The translations under genes were made by a program, and so were the position numbers. From assembly GCF_020103695.1 (NCBI RefSeq), contig NZ_JAHXBF010000010.1, forward strand, positions 248,001 through 312,000: 64,000 bases of DNA. The letters are read 5' to 3'. This document shows positions 36,069 through 44,020 of this stretch, piece by piece (positions within the stretch are counted from its first letter, which is position 1; each line of letters starts with the position of its first letter). The notes under the pieces are model-generated. The model was not told where the DNA came from and ran no database searches. It was given only the letters and a program-made list of their open reading frames with translations. Source of the DNA: Hyalangium versicolor (GTDB taxonomy: Bacteria; Myxococcota; Myxococcia; Myxococcales; Myxococcaceae).

Positions 36069-36935
36069 ATGAGTCGTGTGTTGAATGATCTGCTGGCGCT
36101 CCTCGAGTTGGAACCCATCGAGGAGAACCTGTTCCGCGGCCGCAGCCAGGATCTCGGCTACCGGCAGTTGTTCGGAGGCCAGGTGCTAGGCCAGGCGCTG
36201 TCCGCGGCCAGCAAGACGGTCGAGCCCTCGCGCCACGTGCACTCGCTGCACGGCTACTTCCTGCGTCCCGGCGATGCCGGCATGCCCGTGGTCTACACCG
36301 TGGACCGCGTGCGCGACGGAGGCAGCTTCAGCACCCGGCGCGTGGTGGCCATCCAAAAGGGCCAGCCCATCTTCACCGGGATGGCCTCCTTCCACGGCGA
36401 GGAGCCGGGGTTCACCCACCAGGCCACCATGCCCCAGGTGGCCGGCCCCGAGGGGCTCCCCTCGGACATCGAGCTGCTGAGCCGCAATGCCCACCGGCTC
36501 GCTGAGCGGGTGCGCGAGAAGCTCCTGGGCGAGAAGCCCATCGAGATGCGTCCGGTCAACTACATGGACCCGTTCGCACGTCAGCCGGCCGAGCCCGTCA
36601 AGCACATCTGGTTCCGTGCCAACGGCGACCTCCCGGAGGATCCGCAGGTCCACCGCTACCTGCTGGCCTACGCCTCGGACTTCAGCCTCATCTCCACCGC
36701 CGTGCTGCCACACGGCCACAGCATCCTGCAGCCCGAGTTGCAGATCGCCAGCCTGGACCACGCGCTCTGGATCCACGGGGACCTGCGCATGAGCGACTGG
36801 CACCTGTACTCCATGGAGAGCCCCTGGTCCGGCAATGCGCGAGGGCTGGCGAACGGGCGCATCTTCACGCGCGACGGCCGGCTGGTGGCCTCCGTCACGC
36901 AAGAGGGGCTGACCCGCATCCGGCAGCCGAAGTGA
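36069..36935 (+). CDS. tesB: Acyl-CoA thioesterase II
   Basis: 288 residues, standard TesB length, with two hot-dog repeats. Landmarks: FRGRSQDLGYRQLFGGQVLGQAL in the first repeat; the catalytic triad region as YASDFSLISTA (aspartate), DHALWIHGDLR (threonine position region) and SVTQEGLTR (glutamine). It hydrolyses medium to long acyl-CoA. It follows the P450 by 13 bases with AAGGTG upstream, which suggests one operon. Confidence 0.93.
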   Translation: MSRVLNDLLALLELEPIEENLFRGRSQDLGYRQLFGGQVLGQALSAASKTVEPSRHVHSLHGYFLRPGDAGMPVVYTVDRVRDGGSFSTRRVVAIQKGQPIFTGMASFHGEEPGFTHQATMPQVAGPEGLPSDIELLSRNAHRLAERVREKLLGEKPIEMRPVNYMDPFARQPAEPVKHIWFRANGDLPEDPQVHRYLLAYASDFSLISTAVLPHGHSILQPELQIASLDHALWIHGDLRMSDWHLYSMESPWSGNARGLANGRIFTRDGRLVASVTQEGLTRIRQPK

Positions 36936-36956
36936 GCCCCAGCCTCCCGCACGGGC

Positions 36957-38804
36957 TCAGGTGATCCGCAGGGGCTCTTCGATGAGCGCGGGCTCGGTGG
37001 CCTTCGAGTCATCGGGCTCGAAGGCCGGTGCGTAGGGACCCGCGTGCGTCTGCTTCCACTTGCGGGGCACACGCTCGACGCCCACGGGGAAGATGGTCAG
37101 GCTGCCATCCGGATCGATGCGCAGGCGCAGGAAGTTCTTCCAGTCCGGCGAGGCCAGTCCTCCAAAGGCCTCGTTGGAGTGGGCCATGAAGCCGTTGACG
37201 CTCACCAGCATGTAGATGCCCACCACGAGAGGCCCGACCAGGTAGCCTCCCAGGAAGGTGAACAGCACGTTCAGCAGGAACCGGCCGGCCAGATGGAACC
37301 AGCCTCCCGTGCACGTCAGCCCATCCGCCGCCAGTTCCGGACAGACTCCCAGCACGCTGACCACGAAGTAGCTGGCGCCCCAGGCACACAAGAACGCGCC
37401 CACGATGTGGCCCAATCCGTGGAGAGCACCGGCCAGCAGCCTCCACCGACCGAAGGCTGCATCCGCGGAGACCGCGAGCCCGCCCATGGTGGCCACCCCC
37501 ATCACCATCGTCAGCGGCCGGAGCACCATGGCCTGCCCCACGGCGCCCAACACATCGAGGATCCGTGACAGCCCCATGTGGCCGACCTCCGCGTAGGCCG
37601 CCAGTGCCAGCAGCAGGTACAGCGTCCCTGTCATCAGCCCGAACAGCGGGCTGTAGCGCAGGATCCACAGGTTGTTCCACGCCAACCGCCGGGACGTCTT
37701 CTCGTCCGGAAAGCTCTTCTTCAGCACGTAGCCGTCCAGCAATTCCTTTGCCGGAGGCGCGTGGGTGGGGTGCAGGAAGGCGCCTCCTCCTCCGGCGGTG
37801 ATCTTCTGCTTCCCCTCGGAATCCTCGTGCCTGCGGTAGTGGTGAAGATCCCCCGCGATGAAGACGCTGATGCGCTTGCCCAGCACCTTCTCCTGCAGGT
37901 ACTCGAGGTTGCTCTCCAGGTAGCCGCGGCGGCGCTTCGTCGCGGTGGCACTGATCCACGCGGGCTCGGCGTTGCACAGGATGACGCGATCCTTCGGACC
38001 CATCAGCGCCGCCACCGCACGGAAGTACTCCACCTGCGGCACGTCGATGTCGCTGTTGAGCTGCACGTCCGTGCCCAGCAGCCACCAGCCCTGCGGCAGC
38101 TTCAGCGCGAAGTAGCTGCGGCTCTGCCGCGTGCGCCGGCCCGCCACCCAGCGGTGGGCGCAGAACAGGCGCATGAATGAGGCCAGCCCGTCATACCAGT
38201 CATGGTTGCCCGGGATGACGAACAGGTCCGGGCTCGGAGGGTGCGAGCGGCGCATGGCCGACTCGTAGGGATAGATGAGCCGCTCCTCGTACGTCTCGCG
38301 GCTGGCTCCCGGGTACACCTCGTCTCCACCGAAGATGAGCACGCGGCCTCGCGGGGTGACGTATCGGGTGCCACCCTTCGTGCCCACCTCCAGCGTCGGC
38401 AGCGCCAGCAACCGGGCGATGCAGTAGGTGGAATCCCAGCCGTCTCCGGTGTCGGCCACGTAGTCCATCCAGAAGCTGCCCTCTCCGTCCTCCACCTGCG
38501 AGTAGTCGAAGTAGGGCTCCTGGGGCCGCACCACGGACTCGACCAGCCGCTGATCGGCGCGCACGCCGAACACGGCCGAGACGATCGCATCCAGGCTGGT
38601 GCGCATGAGTTGCGCGGGGTGGAACCACCGCACCATGCCCAGATGGCGCTGGGGTTTCGTGGCGGTACCGCTCTCCGGAGTCGTCACAGGAGCTTCAACG
38701 TCACCCAGCCTTGCCCCCGGGTCAACTCCCTGGCAGGTCGGCTGACCTCCGTCCACCCGGCCCTCCTGGAGCTCCCAGCGGGTAGGCATTGACGGGGGCG
38801 TCAT
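36957..38804 (-). CDS. Metallophosphoesterase fused to a membrane domain
   Basis: 615 residues. The N-terminal half has calcineurin-like phosphoesterase motifs: LIFGGDEVYPGA, FVIPGNHDWYDGL (GNHD, metal ligands) and FIAGDLHHYRRH (GDxH-like). The first GDxH motif is altered to GGDEVYP. The C-terminal part has about six hydrophobic helices (roughly residues 385-560), then a cytoplasmic-looking tail. This links a phosphoesterase to a membrane protein; the substrate is unknown. The ATG at 38804 has a poor ribosome site, and ATG 38789 or a later start (before MVRWFHPAQL) is possible. It is divergent from the TetR gene at 38846, and a TetR operator overlaps its promoter region. Confidence 0.82.
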   Translation of the reverse strand: MTPPSMPTRWELQEGRVDGGQPTCQGVDPGARLGDVEAPVTTPESGTATKPQRHLGMVRWFHPAQLMRTSLDAIVSAVFGVRADQRLVESVVRPQEPYFDYSQVEDGEGSFWMDYVADTGDGWDSTYCIARLLALPTLEVGTKGGTRYVTPRGRVLIFGGDEVYPGASRETYEERLIYPYESAMRRSHPPSPDLFVIPGNHDWYDGLASFMRLFCAHRWVAGRRTRQSRSYFALKLPQGWWLLGTDVQLNSDIDVPQVEYFRAVAALMGPKDRVILCNAEPAWISATATKRRRGYLESNLEYLQEKVLGKRISVFIAGDLHHYRRHEDSEGKQKITAGGGGAFLHPTHAPPAKELLDGYVLKKSFPDEKTSRRLAWNNLWILRYSPLFGLMTGTLYLLLALAAYAEVGHMGLSRILDVLGAVGQAMVLRPLTMVMGVATMGGLAVSADAAFGRWRLLAGALHGLGHIVGAFLCAWGASYFVVSVLGVCPELAADGLTCTGGWFHLAGRFLLNVLFTFLGGYLVGPLVVGIYMLVSVNGFMAHSNEAFGGLASPDWKNFLRLRIDPDGSLTIFPVGVERVPRKWKQTHAGPYAPAFEPDDSKATEPALIEEPLRIT

Positions 38805-38809
38805 CCTGC

Positions 38810-38823
38810 ATGACGATCGTCAT
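38810..38823. promoter_or_regulatory. Palindromic operator, probably for the adjacent TetR protein
   Basis: ATGACGATCGTCAT is a perfect 14-base palindrome, 22 bases before the TetR start and six bases before the metallophosphoesterase start. A related palindrome (arms GGATGATGA and TCATCATCC) lies at 39928-39948 on the other side of the TetR-tautomerase pair, so one regulator probably binds both. Confidence 0.7.
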
Positions 38824-38845
38824 CCACGTCAGGAGCGATTCACGG

Positions 38846-39418
38846 ATGGGCCATTCCAAGGCAGAGAAGGACGAGAGCCACGAGCGCATCGTGCGGGTGG
38901 CTGCATCCCGGTTCCGCGAGGCTGGTGTCGATGGCATCGGCGTGGCCGACCTCATGAAGGAAGCCGGGCTGACCCACGGCGGCTTCTACCGGCACTTCGA
39001 TTCTCGCGACCAGTTGGTGGCCGAAGCGATCGAGCGCGCGCTGAAGGACGGGGGACGGGCCGTGGAGGCCGTGGAGCAGATCAAGCAGGCCCCGCTGGCC
39101 AGGCTGGTGGATGGCTACCTGAGCACTGCCCACCGCGATGGGCTGGCGACGAGCTGTGCCGTCACGACCCTGGCGGGCGACGTGGCCCGCAGCAACGACC
39201 GGGCACGGTCCGCCTACACTCGGCAGGTCGGCACGTACCTGGATCTGCTCACCCGGTTGATCGCAGGCGAGTCGCAGAAAGAGAAGAGGACGAAGGCCAT
39301 CGCCGCGCTGTCCGCGTTGGTCGGCGCGGTGTCGCTGGCCCGGGCGGTGAACGACGAAAAGCTCTCCCGGGAGATCCTCAAGTCCGCCGCTGAGGAGTTG
39401 AAGGCCCAGTTGGAATGA
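38846..39418 (+). CDS. TetR-family transcriptional regulator
   Basis: 190 residues from the ATG at 38846 with AGGAG upstream; a longer frame from 38789 would translate through the operator. The N-terminal helix-turn-helix (IVRVAASRFREAGVDGIGVADLMKEAGLTHGGFYRHF) is typical, and the C-terminal ligand domain contains TSCAVTTLAGDVAR, as in the group of TetR proteins found beside detoxifying enzymes. It likely represses itself and the genes at 39428-40848 through the shared palindromes. Confidence 0.9.
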   Translation: MGHSKAEKDESHERIVRVAASRFREAGVDGIGVADLMKEAGLTHGGFYRHFDSRDQLVAEAIERALKDGGRAVEAVEQIKQAPLARLVDGYLSTAHRDGLATSCAVTTLAGDVARSNDRARSAYTRQVGTYLDLLTRLIAGESQKEKRTKAIAALSALVGAVSLARAVNDEKLSREILKSAAEELKAQLE

Positions 39419-39427
39419 GCCGGCCGA

Positions 39428-39862
39428 CTACTTCGCGGCCCGAGCCTTGGCGGCCAGCTCAGCGAACTCCTCCCGCCCAAAGGCGGTACCGGAAATTCCC
39501 CAGCCCCCTTCGGCGGCCTCGGTCAGCAGCACCCACGTGCGGCTGGCCTGGGTCGAATCACCGGAGAGCTTCGTGACGATCTCCGTGGCTTCCTTGACGA
39601 GCTGCTTCTGGCCCTGACGGGACAACGATGCCGGAGGAGTCACCACCTGAATGCGCACGGTGCGAGCCGCGGCGGTAGCTGCTGTCTGCACCGCCGAGGA
39701 CGGCAGGCGGTGGATGTACACGGCGGTGTTGTGAAGGTGGAAGGGCCCGGGAGCTGCCACTCCTTCCGCGCGAAGAACGGCCAGGGTGAGCTCCTCGCCG
39801 AGCTGCCGATCGGCGCCAGCGGGGAAGAGGTCAGCTGCTGCGTACACGTCGATCATCGGCAT
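39428..39862 (-). CDS. Tautomerase-superfamily protein
   Basis: 144 residues. The N-terminus MPMIDVYAA would expose the N-terminal proline used as the catalytic base in 4-oxalocrotonate tautomerase relatives. The length and two-part layout (strand-helix-strand units at about 1-60 and 68-130) fit a fused tandem tautomerase such as the MSAD group. The ATG is at 39862 with the operators 40-85 bases upstream, and its stop is nine bases from the convergent TetR stop. The likely function is isomerisation of keto-enol compounds or dehalogenation. Substrate unknown. Confidence 0.75.
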   Translation of the reverse strand: MPMIDVYAAADLFPAGADRQLGEELTLAVLRAEGVAAPGPFHLHNTAVYIHRLPSSAVQTAATAAARTVRIQVVTPPASLSRQGQKQLVKEATEIVTKLSGDSTQASRTWVLLTEAAEGGWGISGTAFGREEFAELAAKARAAK

Positions 39863-39901
39863 GGCGAGGCTCCTTGGAGCAGAAGAGAAGGCGGATCATC
39901 T

Positions 39902-39948
39902 GGATGACAATCATCATCCAGACCGAAGGATGATGACGATCATCATCC
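39902..39948. promoter_or_regulatory. Two palindromic operators in a divergent promoter
   Basis: Site A, 39902-39919, has half-sites GGATGA and TCATCC. Site B, 39928-39948, has arms GGATGATGA and TCATCATCC around a three-base centre (CGA). Both share the ATGACGAT core with the palindrome at 38810-38823. They lie between the tautomerase and hydrolase genes, the expected place for control of both by the TetR protein. Confidence 0.7.
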
Positions 39949-40035
39949 TCCCTGTCAAGCACACGGCTCCCGGTGCGAGGCGCAGGAGCCCTCGTCAGCT
40001 GGACCTCTATCGGGTTGGGTGCTAACGGCTCCCGG

Positions 40036-40848
40036 ATGGCCAATGAATCGACTCCGATGACATCGACGCGCACCGCGCAACTGCGTCCCGAGCTGTCGAT
40101 CCTGCTGACAGAGGCCGGTACCGGCCGCACCGCACTCGTCCTGCACGGGGGAGGTGGACCCATCACCGTGCAGAGCCTCAGCGAGCACCTTGCCCGAACC
40201 TTCCACGTGCTCAGCCCAACCCATCCGGGGTGGAACGGCACCTTGAGGCCCGAGTCTCTCACCCGCATCGGAGACCTCGCGGACGCCTACCTTCAGCTCC
40301 TCGAAGCCGAGGGCCTTCGGGATGTCCTCGTCGTCGGCTCCTCGATCGGCGGATGGCTCGCCTCCGAGATGGCGCTCCGCGACAGTAAAGGCCTCATCAG
40401 CGGGCTCGTGCTGATCAACTCGGTGGGTGTCGCGATCGAAGGGCAGCCGATCCGCAACCTCTTCACCCTGACCCCTCGCGCTATCGCCGAGCACGCCTAC
40501 CACGATGCGGACCGCTTCTACGTCGATCCCGCCACGGTCCCTCCGGAGCAGAAGGCCCGGCAGCAGGCGAACATGGCGACCTTGAGAGTCATCGCGGGCG
40601 ACCCCTACATGCACGACCCGGCGCTCCTGGAGCGGCTCGGGCAGGTCCGCGTCCCCGTCCTCGTGCTCTGGGGCGAAAGCGACCGCATCGTCACTCCGGA
40701 TTATGGACGCGCACTCGCACGGGCCTTTCCGAATGCCCGCTTCGAGCTCATCCCGCGCGCCGGCCACCTGCCGCAGCTCGAACAGCCCCAGAGCACGTTC
40801 GCGGCGATCGATGGCTACGTCGCATCCCTCCCCTCACCGCGGACCTGA
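40036..40848 (+). CDS. Alpha/beta-hydrolase
   Basis: About 270 residues. The nucleophile elbow is GSSIGGW, the oxyanion segment LHGGGGP, the acid WGESDRIV and the histidine AGHLPQLEQP, so a complete Ser-Asp-His triad is present. The family includes esterases and C-C hydrolases of meta-cleavage pathways. ATG 40036 is used; ATG 40057 is also possible. It is divergent from the tautomerase and shares its operators, so the two probably act on the same inducing compound. The 3' end overlaps the convergent esterase gene by 15 bases. Confidence 0.85.
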   Translation: MANESTPMTSTRTAQLRPELSILLTEAGTGRTALVLHGGGGPITVQSLSEHLARTFHVLSPTHPGWNGTLRPESLTRIGDLADAYLQLLEAEGLRDVLVVGSSIGGWLASEMALRDSKGLISGLVLINSVGVAIEGQPIRNLFTLTPRAIAEHAYHDADRFYVDPATVPPEQKARQQANMATLRVIAGDPYMHDPALLERLGQVRVPVLVLWGESDRIVTPDYGRALARAFPNARFELIPRAGHLPQLEQPQSTFAAIDGYVASLPSPRT

Positions 40849-41622
40849 CCTGCCTGGGCGAGGCCCGCGCCGGAACATGAAGCGCAACGCACGGGGCAGC
40901 CGCCTTCGCCACGCCTGTGCGTTGTGGTCCGCCGGAGGATCCGGCCGCCACCACAACTGGCTTCGCGAGTAGCCGCGAGAGCGAAGTTCCTCGGCAAGGG
41001 CTGCGGCGGGTGGAAGCATCCGGCCCTCGGCTTCTCGGCCCCCGCAGTCGATGTAGATGCGGCTGAACGAGGGGCGCGCACGGCGGCGCAGTGACTCGAA
41101 GATGGCGAAATGGGCCACCCAGCAACTGGGCGACAGAGAGAGCGCTCCGCCAAAGAGGTGCGGGAACGCGAAGTGAGCATGGAGGGCAAGCAGTCCTCCC
41201 CAGGAGCTTCCGCCCACCACGGCCCCAAGCGCTCCCTCCGGAAGCAGGAAGCGCTGGCGCGTGCGAGGCACCACTTCCTGGGTCACCCAGTCGAGGAAGG
41301 CGTCGGCACGTCCGCCACGGCCATCGGTGGGCCAGGGCGTCAGCTCGTCTTCGCGTTCGGACCAGGACGCGCCGCTGGGGATGGCCACCACCAACGGCGC
41401 CACGTTCCAGCGCCGGTCGAGCCCGTCCACGGCCCGGTGAACGAACCAGCCCTCATCCTGCCCCGGAGGCCCGTCGAAGACGTTCTGGCCGTCGAAGAGG
41501 AAGAGGGCCGGGGTGGGCACCTGCGGCTCGAAGCCGGGGGGCACGAAGACGCGCACCTCCCGGCCCGCGAAGCCCGGTGGCTCCATCCAGCCCAGCGATT
41601 CGAAGTGACCGGTGTCTGGCAC
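40834..41622 (-). CDS. Putative esterase (Fes/IroE-like family)
   Basis: 262 residues. Landmarks of the esterase family related to enterochelin esterase: the N-terminal strand region with LFLFDGQNVFDGP, then LVVAIPSGASWSERE, and the nucleophile elbow VVGGSSWGGLLALHAHF with the catalytic serine. The C-terminal region carries an aspartate in YIDCGGREAEG and a histidine in PPADHNAQAWRRR. No signal peptide is evident, so it is probably cytoplasmic. It ends in a 15-base overlap with the convergent hydrolase gene. Confidence 0.82.
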   Translation of the reverse strand: MPDTGHFESLGWMEPPGFAGREVRVFVPPGFEPQVPTPALFLFDGQNVFDGPPGQDEGWFVHRAVDGLDRRWNVAPLVVAIPSGASWSEREDELTPWPTDGRGGRADAFLDWVTQEVVPRTRQRFLLPEGALGAVVGGSSWGGLLALHAHFAFPHLFGGALSLSPSCWVAHFAIFESLRRRARPSFSRIYIDCGGREAEGRMLPPAAALAEELRSRGYSRSQLWWRPDPPADHNAQAWRRRLPRALRFMFRRGPRPGRSGPR

Positions 41623-41654
41623 GGAACCCTCTGACGAACAGTGAAGGAGGCCTG

Positions 41655-41700
41655 CCGGGCGCGGCCTGGCCCAACTGGTCCACTTGTCATACCAGTTGGC
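41655..41700 (+). repeat. Dispersed intergenic hairpin repeat, copy 5
   Basis: CCGGGCGCGG precedes a perfect nine-base stem, CCAACTGGT (41671-41679) with ACCAGTTGG (41691-41699), around an 11-base loop, then GCTCACG. The stem sequence differs from copies 3 and 4 on both arms in a complementary way (CTGGT/ACCAG versus CCTGT/ACAGG). It lies 3' of the DUF1428 gene. Confidence 0.82.
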
Positions 41701-41754
41701 TCACGTTCCGCCGACAGGGCACCCGTTCAACGAGGGCCCCACGCCGTCAGCCGG

Positions 41755-42111
41755 TCAGAGCTCCACCATCGTCTTGAAGCCGCCGTAGACCATTCTCTTG
41801 GCGTCGAAGGGCATGCCCTTCGGGTCCATGGCCTTCAGCCGCGGGTCCGCCATCACCTTCTTGTTGATGCGGTCGCGCTGCGCGCGCGACTTGTAGATGA
41901 TCCACGAGAACACCACGACCTCGTCCGACTTGAGCTTGACGCCCTGTGGGAAGGACGTGACCTTGCCCGGCTTCACGTCGTCCGCGACGCACTCGATGTA
42001 CTCGAGCGCTCCGTACTCCTTCCAGACCTTGCCCGCCTTCTGGGCCAGGCGGCGATAGTCCTTCAGGTTCTTCTTGGGTACTGGCACAACGAAGCCGTCC
42101 ACGTATCTCAT
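41755..42111 (-). CDS. DUF1428 protein (YbaA-like)
   Basis: 118 residues from the ATG at 42111, with GGGGGG upstream; an upstream frame to 42390 is rejected. It is close in length and sequence to E. coli YbaA: MRYVDGFVVPVP at the start, FSWIIYKSRAQRD in the middle, and MPFDAKRMVYGGF near the end. The fold is a ferredoxin-like alpha/beta barrel dimer; the biological role of the family is unknown. It lies alone with its own promoter region. Hairpin copy 5 follows its stop. Confidence 0.9.
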   Translation of the reverse strand: MRYVDGFVVPVPKKNLKDYRRLAQKAGKVWKEYGALEYIECVADDVKPGKVTSFPQGVKLKSDEVVVFSWIIYKSRAQRDRINKKVMADPRLKAMDPKGMPFDAKRMVYGGFKTMVEL

Positions 42112-42217
42112 GATGCCCCCCGGTGTGAGGTGAAGGCCTGGAACGTGCTTCAGACCGCAATGCGGCTCAAGCGTGCTCTCACGCTTTATCGGCTTGCGAA
42201 CGAAGTGCCCCCGAACC

Positions 42218-43216
42218 TCAGCCTGCCTCCGGCACGAGCACGATGCGCCCGCTGACCTCATGCCGCTCCAGCATGGCGTGGGCACGCGAGGCTTCTCGGA
42301 TGGGCACGAGGGTCCGCGCGGGGACTCGCAACCTGCGGGCCCGCAGGCCATCGACGAGCACTCGGGTCGCCTCGCGCAGCGCAGCGCCATCGAGGTCCTC
42401 GGTGGAGTACCCCGTCAGGGTGATGCCGAGCAGGAGATCCCAGACATCGAACACGGCATCGTTACCCGCCATGGCGCCCACGACGCTGAGTCGTCCCGAG
42501 TGACGCAGCGCCTTGACGAGCACTGGGAACAGCGGCCCGGCGACGGTGTCGAACACCGCGTCGACACTCCGCTCTGGCAGCGCGGCTCGAAGCGGCTCGG
42601 CGGCTCGCGCTACCACCACCTCATCCGCACCGAGCTCCGCGAGATAGGCCTGCTGCTCCGGGCGAGACGCCACCGCCAGAACCCACGCGCCCTGCATCTT
42701 CGCGAGCGCCACGGCGGCGGAGCCCACTCCCCCACCCGCGCCCGTCACCACGAGCCGCCGCTGGTCCAGCGGCCCGATCTGCGCCAACCCCTGATAGGCC
42801 GTCACGCCCGCCAGCCCTACCGCGGCGAACTCCACTGGATCGAGCTCGTCCGGCAAAGGAGCCAGAGCGCTGGCCGCGACGGTGACGTGCTCGGCGTAAC
42901 CCCCAGGCCGCTCCGCACGGACACCCCCGAGCCCTTGCATCATGGTCCACGCCCGCTGCCCCACGACCAGCCCCGAGACGTCGCTGCCGATGCCGACGAT
43001 CTCCCCGACAGCCTCCAGGCCCGGCACATAGGGGAACGGAGACTCGGGCAACAAAGGCCAGGTCCCCGCGCGGATCTCCAGGTCCGAGTGGTTCACTGCC
43101 GCGGCGAGCGTGCGCAGCCGCACCTCATCCGGGCGCAGTGGGGGAAGCTCCACGGACCGCCACGTCAACACCTCCGGCGGCCCGGCCCTGTCCATCATGA
43201 TGGCATGCGACTTCAT
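42218..43216 (-). CDS. Zinc-free MDR-family NADPH:quinone oxidoreductase-like protein
   Basis: 332 residues. GroES-like N-terminus (AAAVNHSDLEIRAGTWP), NAD(P) loop VTGAGGGVGSAAVALAKM and a closing C-terminal segment (SGRIVLVPEAG). It lacks the zinc-ligand cysteines of alcohol dehydrogenase, so it belongs to the quinone-reductase or enone-reductase branch. It follows the TetR gene at 43261 by 44 bases in the same direction and is probably in its operon, with the divergent NmrA gene at 44021. Confidence 0.88.
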   Translation of the reverse strand: MKSHAIMMDRAGPPEVLTWRSVELPPLRPDEVRLRTLAAAVNHSDLEIRAGTWPLLPESPFPYVPGLEAVGEIVGIGSDVSGLVVGQRAWTMMQGLGGVRAERPGGYAEHVTVAASALAPLPDELDPVEFAAVGLAGVTAYQGLAQIGPLDQRRLVVTGAGGGVGSAAVALAKMQGAWVLAVASRPEQQAYLAELGADEVVVARAAEPLRAALPERSVDAVFDTVAGPLFPVLVKALRHSGRLSVVGAMAGNDAVFDVWDLLLGITLTGYSTEDLDGAALREATRVLVDGLRARRLRVPARTLVPIREASRAHAMLERHEVSGRIVLVPEAG

Positions 43217-43260
43217 CCGGTGGATCCTCCCCGCTGGCTCACGGAGTCACGCTGCGTCAT

Positions 43261-43881
43261 CTATCGTTGGCCTGAACGAAGGCGCCGGGCTTTGGGAGTG
43301 CGCCCTCCGCTCACCGCGCCATAGAGCATGATCTCCACGAGCCGTTGGAGCCTCTCGTCCGTGCACTGTTCCTGACGGAAGAGGATGAGGTGCTGCGCAC
43401 TTCCAAGCACCAGATCGCGTATCAACTCCGTATCCGTATCGCTCGGGAGTTCCCCGCGCTCGACAGCCCGCTGGAACATCACGAGCGTGTCGCAGTCACT
43501 CTTCTCCGTCAGCTCTCGAATCAGCGCGTCGATCTTGCCACTCCCGCCGCCGCCCAGATGCATCCGCATCAGGGACAACATCGCGGGTGAACGGCACACC
43601 TCTCGATAGCGTCGGAGGTAATCCATCAGATCGCCCTGCAGCGACCCCGTGTTGGAGAAGGGATCCTGGTCGGAGACTCGCTCGAAGGCGCTGATGGCGA
43701 GGGCCTCGGGTGTCGGCCACCGGCGATAGATCGTGGTCTTGTTGACCCCAGCGCGCTCGGCGACCTCTTCGATGGACAGGTTCTCGTAGCCCACGCGCGC
43801 GATCTCGCTGAGCGTCGTCTCGAGGATCTTCGCGACCAGCGGCTCGCCGCGCAGTTGCTTGGCTCGAGGGGGGCTCGTCAT
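43261..43881 (-). CDS. TetR-family transcriptional regulator
   Basis: 206 residues from the ATG at 43881; the open frame reaches 44007, but that stretch contains the operators and the N-terminus is not conserved. HTH region: KILETTLSEIARVGYENLSIEEVAERAGVNKTTIYRRW. The C-terminal domain is helical (SLMRMHLGGGGSG). It should control itself, the downstream quinone-reductase-like gene and the divergent NmrA gene through the palindromes at 43936-43991. Confidence 0.92.
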   Translation of the reverse strand: MTSPPRAKQLRGEPLVAKILETTLSEIARVGYENLSIEEVAERAGVNKTTIYRRWPTPEALAISAFERVSDQDPFSNTGSLQGDLMDYLRRYREVCRSPAMLSLMRMHLGGGGSGKIDALIRELTEKSDCDTLVMFQRAVERGELPSDTDTELIRDLVLGSAQHLILFRQEQCTDERLQRLVEIMLYGAVSGGRTPKARRLRSGQR

Positions 43882-43935
43882 GCCTCGACATCTTAAGGCG
43901 CACCTGACGCCCGGCAACGCCCCCGTTGCCCCCAT

Positions 43936-43991
43936 CGCAACGAAGAAGTTGCGTTCCGCGCACCCGCTCATTAAAGCAACGAAGCAGTTGC
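43936..43991. promoter_or_regulatory. Two palindromic TetR operators
   Basis: CGCAAC-GAAGAA-GTTGCG (43936-43953) and GCAAC-GAAGCA-GTTGC (43976-43991) are inverted repeats with nearly the same spacer. They sit in the 139-base divergent gap 43882-44020. A weak TTGCGT/TTAAAG promoter pair for the plus strand (43949-43976, 16-base spacer) overlaps the first site and abuts the second. Confidence 0.78.
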
Positions 43992-44020
43992 GATGCTGAC
44001 GACCCACTCAGGAGACTTCC

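Noticed and set aside
38789-38845. Longer start for the first TetR gene
   Set aside because: The added residues cover the palindrome at 38810-38823; ATG 38846 has a good ribosome site.
43882-44007. Upstream extension of the second TetR gene
   Set aside because: It would translate through both palindromic operators and adds an unconserved leader.
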